This document shows, piece after piece, positions 7,388-14,250 of a stretch of 18,434 nucleotides of DNA (its first letter is position 1; every line of letters starts with the position of its first letter). The DNA lies in assembly GCA_046732855.1 (NCBI GenBank), contig JBKPNX010000105.1:1-18434 (forward strand). Reading direction: 5' to 3'. Position numbers and translations under genes: made by a program. The notes under the pieces are model-generated. The model had not been told where the DNA came from and did no database searches. It saw nothing but the letters and a program-made list of their open reading frames with translations. The stretch is from JBKPNX01 sp046732855 (GTDB lineage: Bacteria > Pseudomonadota > Alphaproteobacteria > Geminicoccales > Geminicoccaceae).

Positions 7388-8620
7388 TCAGCCTATGCAG
7401 GCAGAGCCTGCAAGACATGGACGAGCCGCTCGCCGTAGCGCTCCCAGGTGTAGTCGCGCGCCCGCGCGCGCGCCTGCGCTCATGCGGGCACGCTTGTCCC
7501 GGTCCTCGACGATCTCGGCGATCGCATCGGCGAGCGCGAACGGATCGCGTTCCGCAACGAGCCGCCCTTCGATGCCGTTGCGCACCACCGAGCCAGCCGC
7601 TGGCGTGGTGACCACGGGCACGCCCGCCGCGAGCGCCTCGTAGGTCACCTCGGCGGAGCCCTCGGCGAGCGAGGGCAGCACGAACACGTCAGCCGCGGCA
7701 AACTCCTCGCGGATGCGGGCACGGGGCAGGCGGCCGAGAAAGACCAGGTTTCGACAGAGCGGTTGCTCGGCTACCTGTCGCGTGACGCTGCCCGGGACGC
7801 GAAACTCGTAGCTGCAGCCTCTCCGCCGCAAGTATTCCACCGCCATCGCGAAGTAGTGGATGCCTTTGCGCAGAGTGGGCTCGCCGACGAACAGAACCCG
7901 GCCGCGCGCGGGGCGCGCCTCGAGCCCGAGCCAATCCCGGTGCACGCCATAGGGCACGAACGAGGTGCGCTCCCGGCCGATGCCGAAGCGCGTGACCAGG
8001 TCGTCCTGCACGGCAGGCGAGGGGCAGATGAAGTGGTCGCTTCGGGTGAGCAGAACATCTTCCGCGATCGTCGCGCGCCGGATGGCGGCGAAGTCCGGGA
8101 CGTCGGGCTCCCAGCCGGGAAAGTCGCGCCGTTCCGCCGCAAGCAGACGTTCCGTGCTCAAGGCGATGTAGACTTCCGATACCACCTTCAGGCCGCGGCG
8201 CGAGGCTTCGACCAGGAAGGGCGCGCATTCGCCGAGCATGGAATAGACGTGCGTGGCGGCGCCGTATCCGGCGCGCGTCATCGCCCGGCCCAAGGCATCG
8301 CCGAAGCGCAGCTGCGCGCGGAACGCCGCCGCAGCGTCGCTTTGCGTCCGCCTGGAGCGCAGAGCATGACGGCAAGCGGGCCAGCCAAAGGTCCGGGTCG
8401 TGCCGCGGATGGTGCCGGGCAGACGGCGCCCGGCCAAGCGCGACAACCTTGGCCCCAGCCCCGGGACGATCCGCGCGCTTGCGATCTGCCGCCCCCAGCC
8501 AAGATCGCCGCAGATATCAGTGTAAAACCGCTCGAGCAGCCCCGCCTGCTCGAGCACCGCCGGCACGGCGTAGCCGTGGCGTGCCCCGATCTGGGCGACG
8601 ATAAACCGTGCGTCAGCCAT
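7388..8620 (-). CDS. Glycosyltransferase family 4, C-terminal tail shifted out of frame
   Basis: The 410-residue GT-B enzyme has an N-terminal acceptor domain from MADARFIVAQIGARHGYAVP. Its donor domain starts near 240 (GRVLFVGEPTLRKGIHYF) and contains the EX7E motif in LAEGSAEVTYEALAAG (E320, E328) followed by VPVVTTPAAGS. Up to about residue 385 it is a normal GT4. The last ~25 residues are an arginine- and alanine-rich tail, while the next frame reads RDYTWERYGERLVHVLQ and stops at TAG 7395-7393, the usual GT4 ending. Adding one GC unit to the CG-repeat tract (7454-7478) restores this tail. The catalytic part is intact, so activity may survive. The start ATG 8620 overlaps the flippase gene by 8 bp. 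Confidence 0.87.
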   Translation of the reverse strand: MADARFIVAQIGARHGYAVPAVLEQAGLLERFYTDICGDLGWGRQIASARIVPGLGPRLSRLAGRRLPGTIRGTTRTFGWPACRHALRSRRTQSDAAAAFRAQLRFGDALGRAMTRAGYGAATHVYSMLGECAPFLVEASRRGLKVVSEVYIALSTERLLAAERRDFPGWEPDVPDFAAIRRATIAEDVLLTRSDHFICPSPAVQDDLVTRFGIGRERTSFVPYGVHRDWLGLEARPARGRVLFVGEPTLRKGIHYFAMAVEYLRRRGCSYEFRVPGSVTRQVAEQPLCRNLVFLGRLPRARIREEFAAADVFVLPSLAEGSAEVTYEALAAGVPVVTTPAAGSVVRNGIEGRLVAERDPFALADAIAEIVEDRDKRARMSAGARAGARLHLGALRRAARPCLAGSACIG

Positions 8621-9935
8621 TGGCGCCTGCCGGCCAAGCTACTTTCACCAGGGCACGGCCATGCCACCAGAGGTGCCTGAGCGTGGTGCGGCTCAGGCCC
8701 CAGCATTCGCGCGACGAGAGCCCGAGCTGGCGGCGCAGAAAGACGAGCAGGTAGGCGAGGGCGAGGGTGTTGGCGATGAGCAGGGCGGTCGGGACGCCGA
8801 GCACGCCCAGCCTCCCCGCCAGCGGCCAGAGGGCAGCGACGAACCCGCCCAGCGCGAGCGCCTGGGCGAAGAGGCGCGGGCGCCAGTCACCGGTTCCGGA
8901 CAGGCCGTAGGTGATGACCCTCGAGAGCGCCGTCGGCAGATACGCGACGAGGCAGACGAGGCAGATGGCGACGGCGCCGGTGTAGGCGTCGCCGAACAGG
9001 AACGGCAGAAGCCAGGGGCACACAACCAGCAGGACCGCCGTGCCGGCGGTCAGCAGCAGCGTGGCGTAGCGCAGGGTCTGACCCATGAGTCGCCGCTGAG
9101 CGTCGGTATCTCTGGCCGCGGCCAGGCGCGGCAGCAGCAGGACGTTGAACGCGCCGGTGACGACGTCGAGGCCGGCACCGGCAAAGGTCAACGCGATCAC
9201 GTAGAGGCCGAGGGTGGCGTCATCCCAGAAGGTGACGACAACCAAGCGATCCGCCTGGGCGAGCAGGGCCGCGAGCAGGGCCGCGCCGTGCAGCCGCGCG
9301 CCCGAGCCGACGAGCCGGCGGGCTTCCAAGAGCGAGGGTCGGGCACGAAGCTCCTCGCGGCTCTGGTACAGGCAGACCAACGCGGTGAGCGCGGTGCCGA
9401 GCCAGCTGGCCCACACCAGCGCGGCCACTCCCACCGCGTCCAGCGCCCACAGCAGCAACAGGCCGGCGAGGTAGATCACGGAGGGCAGAAGGCGCGTCAG
9501 GTTGTATCGGGCAAAGCGCATGTCGCCCTGATCGAGCGCGAGCGAGGCCAGAGCGATGAAGTTGAACGGCACGAACGCGAGCAGGTAGGCCTGCGCGAGC
9601 GAGGCCGCGGCGCCTTCGTGCAGCAGGAACGGCAGCGCCAGGTAGCCGGCCAGCGCGCCGAGCGCCGACAGGACAACGGCGAGCCACGCGCCGGTGGCGG
9701 CGACCGCGGTCCGGTCCGCGTCCTGTCGGCCCCGCCGGAAAATCATCGCCGCCGGCAGACTGAGAAGGCCGAGCGAGGTGATCACCTGCGGCCAGAACAG
9801 AACCGCCGCCAGCGCGCCGCGCCCGTCGGGCGCCAGCAGACGCGCGGACAGCACGCCGGACGTCAGGCCGCACAGCAGGATCGCGCCGTTCGCGACCGAG
9901 GTGCCGAGCCAGGCGCTTGAGAGGCTCGGCCTCAA
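8613..9935 (-). CDS. wzx: Wzx-like polysaccharide flippase (MOP superfamily)
   Basis: The 440-residue protein is almost entirely hydrophobic helices separated by short polar loops; I count about 12-14, starting with ANGAILLCGLTSGVLSARLL. The N-terminal region (LLAPDGRGALAAVLFWPQ) is the GRG-containing first loop seen in Polysacc_synt flippases. Wzx moves undecaprenyl-diphosphate-linked repeat units across the inner membrane for Wzy. The start is TTG at 9935-9933, whose bases overlap the TGA of the preceding methyltransferase (TTGA). A GGAG seven bases upstream supports this start. A MurJ-type or other MOP transporter is possible by fold, but the context favours Wzx. Confidence 0.85.
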   Translation of the reverse strand: MRPSLSSAWLGTSVANGAILLCGLTSGVLSARLLAPDGRGALAAVLFWPQVITSLGLLSLPAAMIFRRGRQDADRTAVAATGAWLAVVLSALGALAGYLALPFLLHEGAAASLAQAYLLAFVPFNFIALASLALDQGDMRFARYNLTRLLPSVIYLAGLLLLWALDAVGVAALVWASWLGTALTALVCLYQSREELRARPSLLEARRLVGSGARLHGAALLAALLAQADRLVVVTFWDDATLGLYVIALTFAGAGLDVVTGAFNVLLLPRLAAARDTDAQRRLMGQTLRYATLLLTAGTAVLLVVCPWLLPFLFGDAYTGAVAICLVCLVAYLPTALSRVITYGLSGTGDWRPRLFAQALALGGFVAALWPLAGRLGVLGVPTALLIANTLALAYLLVFLRRQLGLSSRECWGLSRTTLRHLWWHGRALVKVAWPAGANG

Positions 9936-10831
9936 GCGACGGCTCCGCCAGCGGACGTGGCGGGCTTGACCGCGGCAAACATCAACTCGCCGCCGTCGAG
10001 GGGCCCAAGGAGGGTTTCGCCTGAGCTCGGCCTCCCTATCGCCTCACAGATGTACGGCACAGAGGTGAGCAGGCGTGGCCAATCGGCAAAAGTTCTCCGC
10101 AGGAAACGGTCATCGATGAGGTTCGGGTGGACCTCGCCCCAGAGCTTGTTCCAGCGCGGATTGCTGCGCCGATGAGCCTCTGATCCATTTGGGGTGAACG
10201 ACACGAAGATGCCGCCGGGTCGGAGCAATTTCTCCGCCCACTCGACCACCTGCCGAGGCTGCGTAACGTGCTCCAGCACATGCGCAGAGAAGAAACAGTC
10301 GAAACTTTCGAATAACGGATGGCCAGATTCGAGGAGGTCGAAGTCGTCAAAAAGATCGATTCCGAGACGCCCCGCGGCATACGCCAGCCGGGCTGCCGAG
10401 ATCTCGTGCGCCGTCACCCGGAAGCCATGCCTCTTGAGCTGGTAGGACCCGTATCCCCAGGAACATCCAAAATCGAACAAACAATCACCTGGTCGAAGTA
10501 GGAGGGCATGGAGCAAGGAGATGTAGACGGTGTAATCCTTAGGGCTGTCAAGGAAGTTGGTAGCTCTCAGACATTCCAGATCGACCTCATCCGGCAAATC
10601 GGTCGTAAATCCCTGGCGATACGCCCCAGTGGCATAAAAGTTACGGCTTGCCTCCATAGTGTCCACAGGGCGCCGAAACAAGAGCTCGCATCCAGTGCAT
10701 CGGCAAAGCTCCGCGATGAGATATTTGCGGGCTATGCGTTGCGCGGCCCTGCCGCCACAGTTTGGGCAGGGCGCGAGACCTTCGAACAGGAGCGCTCGTG
10801 AGCAGCGCATGAGATATCTGGCCGTCCCCAT
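9932..10831 (-). CDS. Zinc-ribbon class I SAM-dependent methyltransferase
   Basis: This 299-residue protein opens with a putative zinc ribbon: CPNC (C22, C25) and CTGC (C45, C48), about 19 residues apart. The methyltransferase core follows: LFDFGCSWGYGSYQL (118-132, motif I), VTAHEIS (139-145), SAHVLEHVTQP (182-192) and KLLRPGGIFVSFTPN (201-215). This matches Methyltransf_23-type enzymes, some of which carry an N-terminal zinc-binding domain as in sugar C-methyltransferases, though that assignment is not proved here. The ATG at 10831 was chosen over one at 10894 because it leaves a 16-bp gap after the acetyltransferase stop and has GAGGGA about 12 bases upstream. GC is lower than its neighbours in the middle (about 50-58% around 10261-10380). 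Confidence 0.84.
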   Translation of the reverse strand: MGTARYLMRCSRALLFEGLAPCPNCGGRAAQRIARKYLIAELCRCTGCELLFRRPVDTMEASRNFYATGAYRQGFTTDLPDEVDLECLRATNFLDSPKDYTVYISLLHALLLRPGDCLFDFGCSWGYGSYQLKRHGFRVTAHEISAARLAYAAGRLGIDLFDDFDLLESGHPLFESFDCFFSAHVLEHVTQPRQVVEWAEKLLRPGGIFVSFTPNGSEAHRRSNPRWNKLWGEVHPNLIDDRFLRRTFADWPRLLTSVPYICEAIGRPSSGETLLGPLDGGELMFAAVKPATSAGGAVA

Positions 10832-10847
10832 AATCCGATGCCGTCCC

Positions 10848-11429
10848 TCAGGCCGAAAGCCGCGCGGGCGACGGGACTTGCCGGGGGCTCGCATACACCC
10901 CGGCCGGCGCGGTCGCGCCGCGCCACACCACGCCCGCGCCGACGACGCTCAGGCGCGCGAGCACGCTGCCGGGGCAGACGATCGCCTTGGCGCCGACCCA
11001 CGCCCCGTCCGCAACCGCGATCGGCTGGCAGAAGAAGCGAAAGCGCGGGTCGTTCCAGTCGTGATTGCCGGTGAACAGGTAGGCGCCCTGGCTGATACAG
11101 ACGTCGGAGCCGATCGCCACGGTCGCGTGATTGTCGATCCAGACGCCTTCGCCCAGCCAGACGTGATCGCCGAGCTCCAAAAACCACGGATACTTGACGG
11201 TGACGCGGGGCTTGATCACGAGGCCTCTGCCGATCCGGGCGCCGAAGCAGCGCAGCACGGCCGCCTTCCAGCGCGAAGGCAGGACCAGGGCGCTCTGGAA
11301 TGCGAGCGCGCTCACGACGTGCCAGGCGATCCGCCAGGCGAGGCCGCGGTTGCCGGGGATGACCGGCGCCGCGTAGCGGGCGAGGTCGACGCCCGCGATG
11401 CGGCGGCGCGTCACGGCGGCGCTGCTCAT
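10848..11429 (-). CDS. WcaF-type acetyltransferase (left-handed beta-helix)
   Basis: The 193-residue protein fits the WcaF/NodL-like branch of hexapeptide acetyltransferases. A leading segment (about 25-60) is followed by FGARIGRGLVIKPRVTVKYPW and LGDHVWLGEGVWIDN. It continues with the conserved GAYLFTGNHDWNDPRF (catalytic-type His in GNHDW) and then hexapeptide turns through VADGAWVGAKAIVCPGS and VVGAGVV. Members acetylate sugar hydroxyls using acetyl-CoA in the cytoplasm, so O-acetylation of the repeat unit is likely. The ATG (11429-11427) overlaps the TGA of the phosphoglycosyl transferase/GT4 gene (ATGA), showing translational coupling. Confidence 0.86.
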   Translation of the reverse strand: MSSAAVTRRRIAGVDLARYAAPVIPGNRGLAWRIAWHVVSALAFQSALVLPSRWKAAVLRCFGARIGRGLVIKPRVTVKYPWFLELGDHVWLGEGVWIDNHATVAIGSDVCISQGAYLFTGNHDWNDPRFRFFCQPIAVADGAWVGAKAIVCPGSVLARLSVVGAGVVWRGATAPAGVYASPRQVPSPARLSA

Positions 11430-13333
11430 TCCGCGGCCACGGGCAACGGCAGCTGGCGCGCCACGGCGGCGCGGGCGGCGGCGTGCAGGCAGCGAGTCCA
11501 GGCATCCAGGCTCGCCTCTCTCGGGCAGGCGTCGTAGGCGGCGCGGGCGGCGGCGCCCATCCGCGCGACGCGCGCCGGATCACGGCGCAGCGCCCGAATC
11601 TGCGCCGCCAAGACCGGCATTTCCTCAGGGCGCGCGACCACGCCCGGGCCGGCGCGGACGATGCGCGCGGCGTCGCCCTCGGGGTCGCCGATGAACGCGA
11701 TCGGGCGCCCGGCCGCGAGCGCGCCGTACAGCTTGCTCGGCATGACCAGGCTCTCCCAGTCGGAGCGCAGGGTCACGAGATGGAGGTCCGGGGCGGTCAG
11801 GCTCAGGCGCAGCCTGGCGCGGTCCTGATACGGCCGGAACGCGACGTTCTCGAGGCCACGTTCGGCGATCGCGGCGCGCAGAATCCCATAGCCCGAGCCG
11901 GCGCCGATGAACAGGAACGCGAGCTTCGGGTCGCCCGCGAGCAAGGTGATCAGCTCGACCACGGGATCGACCAGGTGGGCGCAGCCGAGGTTGCCGGAGT
12001 AGCCGACGACGAACCGCTCGCCGAGGCCCCAGGCGGCGCGCAACGGATTGTCCCTGGGCGCGAGCGGTCGAATCAGGTCGCCGTCGGCCCAGTTGGGGAT
12101 CACCGTCAGTCGCTCGGGCGGCACGCCCTGGGTGGCGAGGCGCGCGGCCATGCTCGGACAGACGGCGACGTTCGTCTCGGCGCCCCGGAGCGAGGCGTTG
12201 CGCAACGCGCGCAGCGCACCGCCGACGGCTCCCCGCGCCAACCGAATGCCCATGGCCGCGGCGTTCTCCGGGAACAGATCCTGGCACCAGTTGACCAGCC
12301 GGGCGCCGGTCAGGCGCGCGCCGAGCCAGGCCACGACCGAGATCAGAGGCGGGTCGGTCTTGGCGAGGATCAGGTCGCCCGGCCGGGCATGGGCGAGGAC
12401 GGCAAGGAACGCGCTGATCGCAAAGGTGACGCTGTCGAGGGTGCGTCCCGGCAGCGAGAACCGTCCGAACCCGGTGTGGCGCAGGCGGCGCACCTCGACG
12501 CCGGCACGCCAGGCGCGCGCTGGCAGGACGATGCCGGTGTTGAGATAGGTGTGGCGGCCGGCGAACACGGCGATCGCGAAACCCCGCCGGTCGAGGGCGT
12601 CGACCAGATCGGTGAGCAGCTGGCTGGTCGCGCTGGTGTCCGGATCGAAGAAGCGGTTCACGACCAGGAGCCGCTGGCGCGCGGGCTCGCCGGAGCGCGT
12701 CTCGCTCGATTCGAGCCGGTTGAGCTCCTTGCCCGAGACCATCATCCGGAGCGTGCGGCCGACGATGCGCAGGTCGATCCAGGGGCCGGCGTTGCGGACG
12801 TACCAAACGTCGAGCGCAATCTTCTCTTCGACGCTCAAGCTTTGGCCGCCGTGGACCTGCGCCCAGCCCGTGATGCCGGGGCGGATCCCGATGCGTTCCG
12901 CGATCCAGTCCGGCTGGTCGCGCGCGAGCAGCGGCCGCGGGCCGATGAACGACATGTCGCCCCGCGCCACATTGAAGAGCTGGGGGAGCTCGTCGAGCCG
13001 TGTACGCCGCAGCGCGCGGCCGACCAGCGAGGTTCGTTCGGCGTCCGGGACGGGCACGCCGTAGCGGTCACAGGGGCCGCGCATGGTGCGGAACTTGTAC
13101 AGCGTGAACGGGCGCAAGCCTCGGCCGGGGCGCAACTGGCGGAACAGGATCGGGCGGCCGAGATCGACCAGCACGGCCAGCGCGATGAGCACGAGCAGCG
13201 GCATCAGCAGGACTAGGGCAAGCAGGCTGATGCTCACCTCGACGGGCCGGCGGGCGCGGAAATAGGCGCGATCGCGCGAGTTGGCGGTGGTCCGAACGTC
13301 GCATGCCGCATCGCCGGCCGGCACGCCCAGCAT
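11426..13333 (-). CDS. Phosphoglycosyl transferase fused to a GT4 glycosyltransferase (5' part in another frame)
   Basis: The 635 residues from ATG 13333 contain two enzymes. Residues ~28-205 are a monotopic phosphoglycosyl transferase (Bac_transf family): a membrane helix (34-56), GRPILFRQLRPG, LYKFRTM (78-84), LDELPQLFNV with the catalytic D114-E115, MSFIGPRPLL and RPGITGWAQVHGG. Residues ~220-620 are a WcaI/WbuB-like GT4: RLLVVNRFFDPDTSATSQLL, NWCQDLFPENA, YSGNLG and MPSKLYGALAAGRPIA. The predicted roles are loading the first sugar-phosphate onto undecaprenyl phosphate and adding the second sugar. The family-like sequence continues upstream of the ATG to about 13390 (DQLRDCRARYGLEPHFLPD), where one frameshift links it to the N-terminal region at 13068-14141. 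No stop separates the two domains. ATGA overlap with the next gene. Confidence 0.85.
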   Translation of the reverse strand: MLGVPAGDAACDVRTTANSRDRAYFRARRPVEVSISLLALVLLMPLLVLIALAVLVDLGRPILFRQLRPGRGLRPFTLYKFRTMRGPCDRYGVPVPDAERTSLVGRALRRTRLDELPQLFNVARGDMSFIGPRPLLARDQPDWIAERIGIRPGITGWAQVHGGQSLSVEEKIALDVWYVRNAGPWIDLRIVGRTLRMMVSGKELNRLESSETRSGEPARQRLLVVNRFFDPDTSATSQLLTDLVDALDRRGFAIAVFAGRHTYLNTGIVLPARAWRAGVEVRRLRHTGFGRFSLPGRTLDSVTFAISAFLAVLAHARPGDLILAKTDPPLISVVAWLGARLTGARLVNWCQDLFPENAAAMGIRLARGAVGGALRALRNASLRGAETNVAVCPSMAARLATQGVPPERLTVIPNWADGDLIRPLAPRDNPLRAAWGLGERFVVGYSGNLGCAHLVDPVVELITLLAGDPKLAFLFIGAGSGYGILRAAIAERGLENVAFRPYQDRARLRLSLTAPDLHLVTLRSDWESLVMPSKLYGALAAGRPIAFIGDPEGDAARIVRAGPGVVARPEEMPVLAAQIRALRRDPARVARMGAAARAAYDACPREASLDAWTRCLHAAARAAVARQLPLPVAAE

Positions 13334-14141
13334 GTCGGGCAGGAAGTGAGGCTCGAGGCCGTACCGGGCGCGGCAGTCCCTCAGCTGGTCGGGTCATCAC
13401 CAGGCGTTGCGGCTGGATGCCCTGAACCGCGAGCTCGGCGACGATCCGGTCGAGGTCCTTGGCCGCGCCGAGGACCGGGACGTCGTGCACGTAGCGCCCG
13501 CGCGGGATCCCCGAATCGTCGACGATGCCGACCACGCGCATGGTGCTCGCCGGCGTCGATCGGACCGCGCCCACGAACAGTGACGCCATGGGGCCGCAGC
13601 CATACAGCAGCACGGGCATGTCGCGCGTCGTGGGCGCGCGCAAGGCGGCCGCGCGCGCGCGCCTCGCCGTGGCTTTGGCGAAGCGGTACACGAGGCGCGC
13701 GCCGCAGAGCAGGACGATCAGGATCAGCCATTGGTCGACCCATAGCGCGCGCGGCATCGCCGTCATCGGGTCGACCGCCGGAGCGATGACGATCAACGCG
13801 AGGACCGCCCAGCTGGACGCCTTCACGATCGCGGCGAGATCGCCGATCGAGGTGTAGCTCCAGATGCTCCGATGCAGACCGAAGGCGAGGAAAGATGCTC
13901 CGGCCAGGGCAAGAAGCAGCGGCGCGGCGTAGATGAGGCACCGAGCGTCGGCCCACCCGCCATGCCCGCCTGCGCGCAAGAGGAAAGCGAGCACCAACGA
14001 CGCCAACGCCGCCGACAGGTCATGCGCGAAGATCACCGCCGATCTCGAGATTGGGGGCAGCGGCCACCGGGCCTGGCCGTCCGGAGCGACCCGGCGCTTG
14101 GCCGGCCGGGCCAGCAGCGGTGACGTCGAGGTCAGAGCCAT
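13068..14141 (-). CDS. N-terminal membrane/CoA-binding-like region of the frameshifted phosphoglycosyl transferase
   Basis: From ATG 14141 about 250 residues make sense. A polar N terminus is followed by four hydrophobic segments (about 34-56, 67-88, 108-122, 134-152). A Rossmann-like domain follows: MPVLLYGCGPMASLFVGA (175-192), VVGIVDDSGIPRG (203-215) and VPVLG (221-225). This is the FlaA1/WcaJ-type N terminus (CoA_binding_3) normally joined to a sugar transferase. After residue 250 (about 13392) the frame turns into an arginine- and proline-rich stretch until its stop at 13068, while the expected continuation is in the next frame. Removing one base from the run at 13391-13393 fuses it to the downstream gene (about 904 residues in total). 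The in-frame ATG at 14318 is rejected because it overlaps the Wzc gene. The 109-bp gap before it shows no clear promoter. Confidence 0.75.
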   Translation of the reverse strand: MALTSTSPLLARPAKRRVAPDGQARWPLPPISRSAVIFAHDLSAALASLVLAFLLRAGGHGGWADARCLIYAAPLLLALAGASFLAFGLHRSIWSYTSIGDLAAIVKASSWAVLALIVIAPAVDPMTAMPRALWVDQWLILIVLLCGARLVYRFAKATARRARAAALRAPTTRDMPVLLYGCGPMASLFVGAVRSTPASTMRVVGIVDDSGIPRGRYVHDVPVLGAAKDLDRIVAELAVQGIQPQRLVMTRPAEGLPRPVRPRASLPARHAGRAGRRCGMRRSDHRQLARSRLFPRPPARRGEHQPACPSPADAAARAHRAGRAGRSRPPDPVPPVAPRPRLAPVHAVQVPHHARPL

Positions 14142-14250
14142 GTCACACAGTGTCAGTGAGAACCTTGGCGGGTACAGCTGCTTCGCCGGCGAAATGTTCT
14201 CTCGCGAGTTCCTGGTCGATGAATGATTCTCAAGTGCTTTGGACGGCTGA

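Noticed and set aside
8661..9920. Plus-strand ORF of 419 residues opposite the flippase
   Set aside because: The low-complexity Arg/Gln/Glu composition is the mirror of a hydrophobic membrane protein on the other strand.
11483..13216. Plus-strand ORF of 577 residues opposite the phosphoglycosyl transferase/GT4 gene
   Set aside because: It has a repetitive charged composition and no recognisable motif, so it is an antisense shadow.
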